Source of the DNA: Myxococcus qinghaiensis
Lineage (GTDB): Bacteria; Myxococcota; Myxococcia; Myxococcales; Myxococcaceae
Direction of reading: 5' to 3'
NCBI RefSeq assembly: GCF_024198215.1
Contig: NZ_JAKCFA010000034.1
Span: 1-64,000 of the forward strand
Length of the DNA: 64,000 nt
Position 1 is the first letter of the stretch. The number at the start of each line of letters is the position of its first letter. This document shows positions 16,130-23,682 of the stretch, piece after piece. Both the position numbers and the translations under genes were made by a program. The notes under the pieces are model-generated. The model had not been told where the DNA came from and ran no database searches. It saw only the letters and a list, made by a program, of their open reading frames with translations.

Positions 16130-17380
16130 TTACCAGAGCCCCTGGGCCTGGAGCAGGGCCCCCGTCTGACCAGGGGTGGAGGCGCTCGCGGTGAACAGTC
16201 GTTCGGCGGCCTCCGGCGACGGGTCCTCCCACGTCAACAGCCCCGTGGCCTCCTCGCGACGACACACCACCAGGCTCGCGCGCACGTGCTCGGCGGACTC
16301 GAAGACGAGCAGGTCCATCAACACGGGGCTCTGGCTGGTGAAGAAGCTCTGCCGCCCCTTGAGGGGCTCGACGCTGGCCCGCACCAGCTGAGGGTGGAGC
16401 GAGTGGGCGACCTCGTCCACGACGACAATGGCGCGCGCGCGGGCCAGGTAGTGCTGGAGGGCCAGCAGGCGCTTCTGGCCATGCCCCAGCTGACGCGCGG
16501 ACACCCGCGTGCCCCCGGGCCCCAGGAAGTCCAGCTCCAGGCCCCCGAGCGTGAGGGACTCGTACTTGCCCTCGGGCGGGGCCTCCATGGGAACGAGGAT
16601 GGCCTCCGCGGAGGTGAAGCCGAGCAGCCGTGCCGCGTCACCCAGGAAGGGCACCGCGTCCGACGGGACGACGTAGCGCGCGGAGCCCCACTGCGCCGCC
16701 GCCAGCCGACGCAGGCCGTCCAGCAGCGCCTCTGACGCGAGCCCCGTGCCCGTGGCCAGCACGCCCTCCGCCCTGCGGGAGAGGCGCAGCTCGACGTGAT
16801 AGAGCTGCTCGAAGTAGGCCAGCCCCTCGTCGAAGCGGCGCAGCCCCGCCAGCGCGGACACCTCGCGGGCCATGGCCAAGAGCGGCTCCACCGTGGCCGC
16901 GCCCTCGCCCGTCTTCTCCACCCAGGCGATGCCTCCGGACATGAGGACCAGCCACAGCCGGCCGGCGACCTCGGGGGCCAGCCGCTCCTGGACGACGAGC
17001 GAGGTGTCACCCTCGCGGGAGACGGTGACTTGGAGCCCCTCGCGGCGGATGACCAGCGGCCAGGCCATGTCGCGCGGCGACACGACGATGTCCATGGACA
17101 GCCCCGCACCCGAAGGCCCGTCCTGGGGCGTCATGGGCACGTTGCGGACCCGCACCGTGATTCCGCCGGTGTCCGCGCTCAGCGCGTACTCCAGCTCGAA
17201 GGGCTCCTGCGCCATGGCCGTGAAGTCCGAGCTGGCGACGGCGGCGAGGAGGTCCAAGAGCAACGTCTTCCCCGTGCCGTTGCGGCCCAGCAACACGTTG
17301 AAGGACGGGCTGAACGTCAGCCGCGTGCCGGGCTTCACGGAGCGGTACTGGTGGACCTGGAGCCACTGGAGCTTGAGCAT
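16130..17380 (-). CDS. Orphan ABC/SMC-type ATPase (AAA_21-like)
   Basis: 416 residues. Walker A is GRNGTGKT (32-39); a signature-like segment LGHGQKRLLALQHYLA is followed by Walker B IVVVDEVAHSLHP and the late switch FFTSQSPVLMDLL. This order is typical of the RecF/OLD-like ATPases grouped as AAA_15/AAA_21. There is no TOPRIM or other nuclease domain and no obvious partner gene next to it, which differs from OLD or Septu-type defence pairs. The central region (about 60-270) is an insert without recognisable motifs. Role unknown. Confidence 0.85.
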   Translation of the reverse strand: MLKLQWLQVHQYRSVKPGTRLTFSPSFNVLLGRNGTGKTLLLDLLAAVASSDFTAMAQEPFELEYALSADTGGITVRVRNVPMTPQDGPSGAGLSMDIVVSPRDMAWPLVIRREGLQVTVSREGDTSLVVQERLAPEVAGRLWLVLMSGGIAWVEKTGEGAATVEPLLAMAREVSALAGLRRFDEGLAYFEQLYHVELRLSRRAEGVLATGTGLASEALLDGLRRLAAAQWGSARYVVPSDAVPFLGDAARLLGFTSAEAILVPMEAPPEGKYESLTLGGLELDFLGPGGTRVSARQLGHGQKRLLALQHYLARARAIVVVDEVAHSLHPQLVRASVEPLKGRQSFFTSQSPVLMDLLVFESAEHVRASLVVCRREEATGLLTWEDPSPEAAERLFTASASTPGQTGALLQAQGLW

Positions 17381-17526
17381 CGCCCGCGAGCCTCTCCCCC
17401 GGACACGCCAGGGTCAACCCCGCCTGTGACACAAAACGCCACTCCCGGAGAAGTCAATCAACACCCATTGTGAACAATTCCTGTGACAGTCAGGCTGCTG
17501 GTGCAACTCATTGACGGAGGTCACTC

Positions 17527-18561
17527 ATGTTTCCTCAGCCGCGCCTGATTCGTTTCATGTCGAGGGTTTCATTGCTCGGGCTCCTGGCCACCCTGAGCGT
17601 CGTCACCTGGAGCACGCCGGCCCAGGCACGCAACATCGGTGGGGTCATCGGCTATGCAACCAACTCACATCAAGAACCGCCGAAGGGGTTCGAGTCGTGG
17701 TGCAAGTTCACGAAAAAGATTCCCTGCCATTGCCCGCCGCCCACCGTCACCAACTTCGACACCGCCATTGGCTGCTCCAACAAAGACCAGGAATGGGCGG
17801 ACAAGGACGCGGAGAACACCTGTGACAACCTCTGCGCGCAGGCGGCCGAGAATTCGCCGCGGGCCGGGGGCAACAACAACACCGGCGGCGTCGTACGACC
17901 GGGGGGCTCGACGGGGGGCGGCGTGACGCTCACGGGCGCCGGCACCCTGGTCGGCCTGGAGGCGGGGGGCTATGTGGGGTTCGTCCCGTCCAGCCTCGAG
18001 CCGATTGGCCACGCCTCCGAGAAGGAGTGGCTGGCCGAGGTGCTCGTCCAGCACACCGCCGTACCCTGGGTCTTCCTCGAGGGCATGGGCGATTCCGTCC
18101 GGTGGGAGGACCCGAAGGGCCTGGCGGCCTTCATCCAGACCTATTGGAGTCACCAGGGCGCGCCAGCCCCTATCGGCCAGTGCCCCTACTCCGTCCAGCG
18201 CGCCTGTCCTCTCGAGGACGTGAAGGCCGGTGACAGCCTTCAGGTCTGCTCGGGCGAGAGCGAGGAGGACGCCCGGCACATCGCCAGGACGAGCTGTGCG
18301 CCGCTGCGCTACGACGCGCTGAGGCGCACCTGGGAGAGCTGGGCCGTCTACGGCATCCGGACGGAGGGCCCCTACCGGGCGCCTTCCGCGACCGTCCGCG
18401 CCGTGGGCCCCCAGCAATTCATCGGCTACGTGCCGTCCAGCCTGAAGGTCGTGGGCCCGCATGAGGACTGGGCCAAGCTGGCGGACGAGCTCCTGGAGAG
18501 CACGGCGGGCACCGCCGTGTGGCTCACGGGACCGGCGTCGTTCTACGAGCCCAAGGAGTAG
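17527..18561 (+). CDS. Secreted protein with duplicated VPSSL motif, unknown function
   Basis: 344 residues with a signal peptide of about 36 residues (LLGLLATLSVVTWSTPAQA); GGAGG lies 6 nt before the ATG. A Cys-rich block (WCKFTKKIPCHCPPP...GCSNKDQ...CDNLCAQ) is followed by a Gly/Asn/Thr linker. Two copies of a roughly 35-residue unit follow: YVGFVPSSLEPIG...WLAEVLVQHTAVPWVFLEG near 155-195 and FIGYVPSSLKVVG...KLADELLESTAGTAVWLTG near 298-340. Between them four cysteines suggest another disulfide-bonded region. No family recognised. It is monocistronic, with a terminator just after the stop. Confidence 0.8.
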   Translation: MFPQPRLIRFMSRVSLLGLLATLSVVTWSTPAQARNIGGVIGYATNSHQEPPKGFESWCKFTKKIPCHCPPPTVTNFDTAIGCSNKDQEWADKDAENTCDNLCAQAAENSPRAGGNNNTGGVVRPGGSTGGGVTLTGAGTLVGLEAGGYVGFVPSSLEPIGHASEKEWLAEVLVQHTAVPWVFLEGMGDSVRWEDPKGLAAFIQTYWSHQGAPAPIGQCPYSVQRACPLEDVKAGDSLQVCSGESEEDARHIARTSCAPLRYDALRRTWESWAVYGIRTEGPYRAPSATVRAVGPQQFIGYVPSSLKVVGPHEDWAKLADELLESTAGTAVWLTGPASFYEPKE

Positions 18562-18577
18562 CGACGCACCGCTCGCT

Positions 18578-18606
18578 CCCGCCCCGCTGCTCGCACGCGG
18601 GGCGGG
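18578..18606 (+). terminator. GC-rich terminator hairpin
   Basis: CCCGCCCCGC (18578-18587) pairs perfectly with GCGGGGCGGG (18597-18606) around a 9-base loop, 16 nt after the stop of the secreted protein. No T-run follows, as is common in this genome. Confidence 0.55.
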
Positions 18607-18708
18607 GTGACGGACGGCCCGACCCGGGAGGACGGCTCAATCCCGCCATCCCTGGGAGCCCGGCTTGTCACGACAGGGCGCGACAGGCAGGCTCAAGGCA
18701 CTTCCGAC

Positions 18709-20763
18709 ATGCGCCCCGCTCGTCCCGCCCTGCTCGCCCTCGTCCTCCTCGCTCTGCTTGGCACGGCCGCGGGAGTCACCTTCGCGCTGCGTACACCGGC
18801 TGCTCCGGCCACCGCGAGCGCCTCTACTCCCACGACTCCCAAGCCCGCTCCAGTGGCCCAGGCCACGCCGGCACCCGCGGAGGTGAAGGACGGGCACCCG
18901 CCGCGCGGTGTCTACGCCGGCGCCGAGGCGTGCGGTGAGTGCCACGAGGACGAGCACGCCGAATGGAGCAAGGGCTGGCACTCGCGCGCGCTGTCCCCCG
19001 CGACGTCGAAGTTCGTGGTGGGCGACTACCGGAAGAACACGCACTTCAAGGGAGACTCCAGCGAGGCGTGGATGCGCCGCGACGGTGAGCACCACTTCAT
19101 GCGCACCAAGGGCGCGGACGGGCAGCTCGCGGAGTTCCCGGTGCAGTGGGTGGTGGGCGGCAAGCGCATGCAGGACCCCGTCACGGTGCTCGCCGACGGT
19201 CGCTGGCAGGTGCTGCCCGTCTACTACCACGTCACCGGCAAGAGCGAGTGGGTGGACTACTCGGAGACGAAGCAGGGCGCGCTCACGCCGGACCATCCGT
19301 TCTTCTGGGCCAACTTCCGTCGCAGCGCGCAGCACGCGTGTCTGGACTGTCACGTCACCGGGCTCGACGCGCGCCATGACCGCGCCACCCATACGTGGAC
19401 CACGCGCTTCACCGACGCGGGCGTCGCGTGCGAGAGCTGCCACGGCCCCGGCGCGCGGCACGCCGACACGCAGGACCCGAAGGACATCGTCCAGCCGTCG
19501 AAGCTGTCCTCGGAGCTGGGCTTCGCGGTGTGCGCGCAGTGCCATGGCCCGCGCCGACCCCTCTTCCCCATCCTCGACGGCGCGCACCGCTTCCAGCCCG
19601 GCCAGAAGTACGAGGACTTCTACCAGCCCATCGTCCTCTTCGTGGGCAACGAGCGCTCCGGCGACTACTTCACCGACGGCCGCCCCAGCACCTCCAGCTT
19701 CGAGTACCAGGCCCTCATCCAGTCGCAGTGCCACCTCCAGGGCGGCGCCACCTGCCTCACCTGTCACACCGCGCCGCACGAGCCGCACGCGCCCAACGAG
19801 CTGAACCTCCCGGAGAAGACCGCCGCGAAGACCTCGGTGGGCTCGGCCACCTGTCAGCAATGCCACGCGGACCTGTTCGCCGCGGGCACGAAACACACCC
19901 AGCACACCGGGCGCGCCGCGCAGGACTGCCTGGCCTGTCACATGCCTCCTGTCGTCTCCGGCGTGCTCGACAAGTTCGCGGACCACGCGCTCGACGTGCC
20001 CGCGCCCAGGAACACCACGCGCCACGGCATCCCCAATGCCTGCAACACGTGTCACACGAAGCAGACACCCGAGGCCATGGACCAGGCCCTGGCGAAGCTG
20101 TGGCCGGACTCCGCGAAGCGACAGGAGCGGCGCGTGCGCCTGGCGGACGCCTTCGACGACAAGACGGCGGACACCGGCCGGCCCGCGCTGGAGGCCGTGC
20201 TCGCCGACACGAAGGAGGCGGCGTCGCTGCGCGGCGTGGCGGCGAAGGTGCTCGGGCGTCGTTACAAGAAGGAGGCCGTGCCGGCCCTGCGCGCCGCGCT
20301 GAAGGGGACACAGGACAGCCTGCTGCGCGCGGACATCATCGAGGCGCTGGGCGCCGTGGGCGGCAAGGAGGCCACGGAGGACCTGGCGGCGCTGCTCCAG
20401 GATGACTCCACGTGGGTGCGCCAGTCCGCGGCGCTGACGCTGGCGAGCTTCGGCGACGCGCGCGGCACCGCGGCCGTGGAGGCGCTGGCGTCGCGGCCGG
20501 AGACCTCCGGGCTGGTGCAGCCGCACATCATGCTGGGGCAGCTCGCCGTGCGCCGGAAGGACTTGCCCACCGCCATCCGCGAGTTCGAGCGAGCGTTGGA
20601 TTTGCAGCCCTACAACGCCGACGCGCTCGTCCGTCTGGCCGACCTGTATGTCGTCCAGGGACAGGTGGAGAAGGGCAAGGAGCGGCTCGAGGACGCGCTG
20701 CGCTTCGACCCGCAGAGCCGCGCTGCGAAGCAGCGTCTGTCCATGCTCAAACAGGGTCGCTGA
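18709..20763 (+). CDS. Octahaem c-type cytochrome with HEAT and TPR repeats
   Basis: 684 residues. Residues 1-30 are a signal/anchor segment, then a Pro/Ala/Thr-rich linker. Eight CxxCH haem sites occur in order: CGECH, CLDCH, CESCH, CAQCH, CLTCH, CQQCH, CLACH and CNTCH, across about residues 75-450, resembling the cytochrome c554/multihaem family. Residues about 470-590 form HEAT-like repeats and 590-684 TPR units (IREFERALDLQPYNADALVR). The exported haem part implies periplasmic electron transfer, with the repeats as a docking module. The ATG at 18709 was chosen because it begins the signal peptide. The partner reductase is unknown. Confidence 0.88.
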   Translation: MRPARPALLALVLLALLGTAAGVTFALRTPAAPATASASTPTTPKPAPVAQATPAPAEVKDGHPPRGVYAGAEACGECHEDEHAEWSKGWHSRALSPATSKFVVGDYRKNTHFKGDSSEAWMRRDGEHHFMRTKGADGQLAEFPVQWVVGGKRMQDPVTVLADGRWQVLPVYYHVTGKSEWVDYSETKQGALTPDHPFFWANFRRSAQHACLDCHVTGLDARHDRATHTWTTRFTDAGVACESCHGPGARHADTQDPKDIVQPSKLSSELGFAVCAQCHGPRRPLFPILDGAHRFQPGQKYEDFYQPIVLFVGNERSGDYFTDGRPSTSSFEYQALIQSQCHLQGGATCLTCHTAPHEPHAPNELNLPEKTAAKTSVGSATCQQCHADLFAAGTKHTQHTGRAAQDCLACHMPPVVSGVLDKFADHALDVPAPRNTTRHGIPNACNTCHTKQTPEAMDQALAKLWPDSAKRQERRVRLADAFDDKTADTGRPALEAVLADTKEAASLRGVAAKVLGRRYKKEAVPALRAALKGTQDSLLRADIIEALGAVGGKEATEDLAALLQDDSTWVRQSAALTLASFGDARGTAAVEALASRPETSGLVQPHIMLGQLAVRRKDLPTAIREFERALDLQPYNADALVRLADLYVVQGQVEKGKERLEDALRFDPQSRAAKQRLSMLKQGR

Positions 20764-20871
20764 GCGGCAGCCACGCGGAGAACGCAAGCCCCGCGCGCTC
20801 CATTCACTGCTGAGCAGCCTCTCGCCCCTTCTGTCCGACAGGCGCGGACCCGCCCTGGGGTACGTGGCCGG

Positions 20872-20906
20872 TATCGGGTGCCTCCCCTACCTCAGGGCAC
20901 CCGATA
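20872..20906 (+). promoter_or_regulatory. Perfect 11-bp hairpin/operator over the efflux operon start
   Basis: TATCGGGTGCC (20872-20882) is followed by a 13-base spacer and its exact inverse GGCACCCGATA (20896-20906). The last base is the A of the TolC-like gene's start codon, and the only ribosome-site-like bases (AGGG) lie at the loop edge and in the stem. It could be a repressor operator (TetR/MarR type) or an RNA hairpin that limits translation. No regulator gene is adjacent. Confidence 0.5.
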
Positions 20907-22540
20907 TGAACGCCCTGCTGCTCGCCCTTCTTCTCTCGCACCCTGGCTCCGAGCCAGGGGTGCCGCTCGCCCAGGCCCGGCCGCCTACCGCCGTGCGACA
21001 GCGGACCCAGGGACACGGCGCGCCCAAGGTGCTGCCCATCCAGAATCCCGGCGCGCCCAGGCCGCCGTCGGCCCAAGGACAGGACACGCCCGCGAAGAAC
21101 CCTGGAGCACCGTCACGTGCACCGAGCACGCCACGCCCCTCCGCGCAGGGGCAGGATGCTCCCGTCCAGGAGGCCGACGAAGCCACGGGGACAAGCGAGG
21201 AGCCACCCTCGCCTCCGCAGCCCGAGGTGTCGGACCCGCTCCTGACGCCCATGCCTCCCGCGCCCATCCAGGTGAAGTCCTGGGACGAGGCGCTGAACCT
21301 GGTGCGGCAGCGCTCCACCGACTTGAGGCAGGCGCTGGCCCAGGTGGAGTCCGCGGCGGGACAGGCGCGCATCGCCCTGGCGGGCCTGCTGCCCGTCATC
21401 AGCGGCACGGTGGGCGTGCAGTACAACGTGCTGGACCCCGACTCGACGACCTTCATCGGCGGCGGCGCGGGCGGAGGTATCGGCGGCGGCATCGGGGGTG
21501 GCGCGGGGACGGACAGCACCCCGACGCCCACGCAGCCCCCCGTCGCGGGAATCCTCTCCGCGTCAGTGCCGCTGTTCGACCTGCAGGCCATCGACGCGCG
21601 GCGCACGGCGCGCGAGGCCCAGCGCGCCGCGGGGTGGTCGCTCGCGGAGACGCGGCGTCAGCTCAGCGCCACGCTCGCCCGGGCGCTGGTGCAGGTGGCC
21701 GCGCAGGAGCGACTGGCCGAGGTCAACCGCGTCAACCTGCGCACCGCGCTGGAGCGGCTCGCCCTCGCACAGCGTCGGTTGGATTTGGGCGCGGGCACGA
21801 AGCTGGACGTGGTGCGCGTGAAGCAGGACGCGGAGTCCGCGCGCGCGCTCGTCGTGACGGGTGACGAGGATTTGCGACAGGCGCGCGAGGCGCTGGGGCT
21901 GGCCCTCGGCCTGCCGCAGGCGGTGGGCCTGGCCAAGGGCGTGCGCGTGGACGAGCTGCTCCAGAGCGCGAGGAAGGACTGTCGCCAGCTTCAGGAGCTG
22001 GAGGGGCGCTCGGACCTGGCGGCGGCGCGCTCGCGCTTCAAGGTGGCGCAGCGGCAGGTCAGCTCGGTGAAGGCGCAGTACGCGCCTTCGATATCCCTGA
22101 CGAGCACGACGATTGCCCTCACGGTGGAGGACGACGTGGTGAATGTGCCCATCTGGAACATCGGCGCCAGCCTGCTCCTGCCCTTCTGGGACGGCGGCGC
22201 GCGCGAGGGGTTGCTGCGACAGTCCCGCGCGGAGGCGGAAATCGCGCGCCAGCAGGTGGTGGAGCTGGAGCGCTCCGTCACGGTGGAGGTCGCCCAGGCG
22301 CGGCGCGGGGTGGCGGTCTCCCAGGCCTCGCGGGACATCTCGTCGCAGGAGCGGGTGCTGGCCGAGGAGAACGACAGGCTCACCCGACGCAGTTTCGAGG
22401 TGGGCACGGGCACCAGCCTGGAGCTCATCCAGACGGCGGCGCAGCTGCGACAGGCGGAGCTGGCGCTGGTGGTGCGCGAGTTCCAGCTGGAGCAGGCGCG
22501 CGTCGAGGCATTCCTTGCGGAGGCGGCATGCGACTGGTGA
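20906..22540 (+). CDS. TolC-family outer membrane efflux protein
   Basis: 544 residues from the ATG at 20906, which begins a short hydrophobic export signal (MNALLLALLLSHPGSEPGVP). A Pro/Gln-rich linker of about 90 residues precedes the OEP domain (from about 120). The paired helical regions of TolC are visible (WDEALNLVRQRSTDLRQALA; ALERLALAQRRLDLGAGTKL; SFEVGTGTSLELIQTAAQLR). A Gly-rich loop (FIGGGAGGGIGGGIGGGAG) sits where a beta strand hairpin of the barrel would be. It forms the outer membrane channel of the tripartite pump with the next two genes; its last 13 nt overlap the adaptor gene. Confidence 0.93.
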   Translation: MNALLLALLLSHPGSEPGVPLAQARPPTAVRQRTQGHGAPKVLPIQNPGAPRPPSAQGQDTPAKNPGAPSRAPSTPRPSAQGQDAPVQEADEATGTSEEPPSPPQPEVSDPLLTPMPPAPIQVKSWDEALNLVRQRSTDLRQALAQVESAAGQARIALAGLLPVISGTVGVQYNVLDPDSTTFIGGGAGGGIGGGIGGGAGTDSTPTPTQPPVAGILSASVPLFDLQAIDARRTAREAQRAAGWSLAETRRQLSATLARALVQVAAQERLAEVNRVNLRTALERLALAQRRLDLGAGTKLDVVRVKQDAESARALVVTGDEDLRQAREALGLALGLPQAVGLAKGVRVDELLQSARKDCRQLQELEGRSDLAAARSRFKVAQRQVSSVKAQYAPSISLTSTTIALTVEDDVVNVPIWNIGASLLLPFWDGGAREGLLRQSRAEAEIARQQVVELERSVTVEVAQARRGVAVSQASRDISSQERVLAEENDRLTRRSFEVGTGTSLELIQTAAQLRQAELALVVREFQLEQARVEAFLAEAACDW

Positions 22541-23673
22541 GGACATGGGGCGCGGGGTGGGCGGTGGCCCTGGCGCTGGTGGGGTGCAAGGGTTCGAAGG
22601 ACGCGGACGGTCCCCAGGGCGGACAGGCCGGCGCGGGCACCGCCCTGCCCGTGGAGACGCTCGCGCTGGCGCCCGGCGAGGTGCAGGACTCGAGCGAGTA
22701 CGTGGGCACGCTCATCTCCCGCAGCAGCATCTCCATCTACCCCCAGGTCGCCGGCTACGTGCAGGCGATTCCGGTGCGGCCCGGCGCTCGCGCGCAGAAC
22801 GGCGAGGTGCTGCTGGTGGTGGACCCCCGCCGGGAGGCGGCGGGGCTGCGCGCCACCCAGGCCCAGCGCGCGTCGGCGCTGGCGCAGCGAGAGTTCGCCC
22901 GGAGCACCCGCAAGCGCAGCGCACAGCTCCTCAAGGAGGGGCTCCAGAGCCGCCAGGACTATGACCAGGCGGTGGCTCAGGCGCAGCAGGCGGAGGCGAG
23001 CGCGCGGGCGATTGAAGCGCAAATCCAGTCGCAGCGCGTGCAGCTCGGCTTCTACGAGGTGAGCGCGCCCTTCGATGGCGTGGTGGGCGACATCCCGGTG
23101 AAGGTGGGCGACTACGTGACGCCGCAGACGCGGCTCACCTCGCTGGACCAGAGCAAGGTGCTGGAGCTCTCCGTGCAGGTGCCGGTGGACCGCGCCCAGC
23201 GCGTGCAGGTGGGGAAGACGCCGCTGGAGGTGCTGGACGCGGACGGCAAGGTGCTGGTGTCCGCGCCCGCCTTCTTCGTGGCGCCCACGCCCGCCTCGAC
23301 GACGCAGCTGGTGGAGGTGAAGGCCGCCTTCGAGAACACGGAGCGGCTGCGCGCGGGACAGCTGGTGCGCGTGCGCGTGGTGTACGCGGCGCGCGAGGCC
23401 CTCACCGTCCCCACCGTCGCGGTGACGCAAATCAGCAGCCAGTCCTTCGTGTACGTGGTGGGCAGCGCCGACGGAGGCACCATCGCGCGCCGCACGCCGC
23501 TGGAGGTGGGTGACGTCACGGGCAACGACTACGAGGTGACGGGAGGGCTGGACGCGGGGGCTCAGGTGGTGGTGACGGGATTGCAAGTGCTGCGCGATGG
23601 CCAGCCCATCAAACCCACGCCCGCGAAGCCCGAGGGCCAGGGTGTGGGCGGCGCCTCCGACGCGGGCCAGTGA
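22528..23673 (+). CDS. RND efflux periplasmic adaptor (membrane fusion protein), lipoprotein
   Basis: 381 residues. The signal ends in the lipobox LVGC with Cys20. The lipoyl half-motifs (IYPQVAGYVQAIPVRPGARA and FDGVVGDIPVKVGDYV) flank a helical hairpin (about 95-175), followed by the beta-barrel and membrane-proximal domains, as in AcrA/MexA. It bridges the TolC-like channel and the RND pump encoded on either side; the spacing to the pump is 9 nt. It is lipid-anchored in the inner membrane leaflet on the periplasmic side. Confidence 0.95.
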   Translation: MRLVRTWGAGWAVALALVGCKGSKDADGPQGGQAGAGTALPVETLALAPGEVQDSSEYVGTLISRSSISIYPQVAGYVQAIPVRPGARAQNGEVLLVVDPRREAAGLRATQAQRASALAQREFARSTRKRSAQLLKEGLQSRQDYDQAVAQAQQAEASARAIEAQIQSQRVQLGFYEVSAPFDGVVGDIPVKVGDYVTPQTRLTSLDQSKVLELSVQVPVDRAQRVQVGKTPLEVLDADGKVLVSAPAFFVAPTPASTTQLVEVKAAFENTERLRAGQLVRVRVVYAAREALTVPTVAVTQISSQSFVYVVGSADGGTIARRTPLEVGDVTGNDYEVTGGLDAGAQVVVTGLQVLRDGQPIKPTPAKPEGQGVGGASDAGQ

Positions 23674-23682
23674 GAGGACGGC

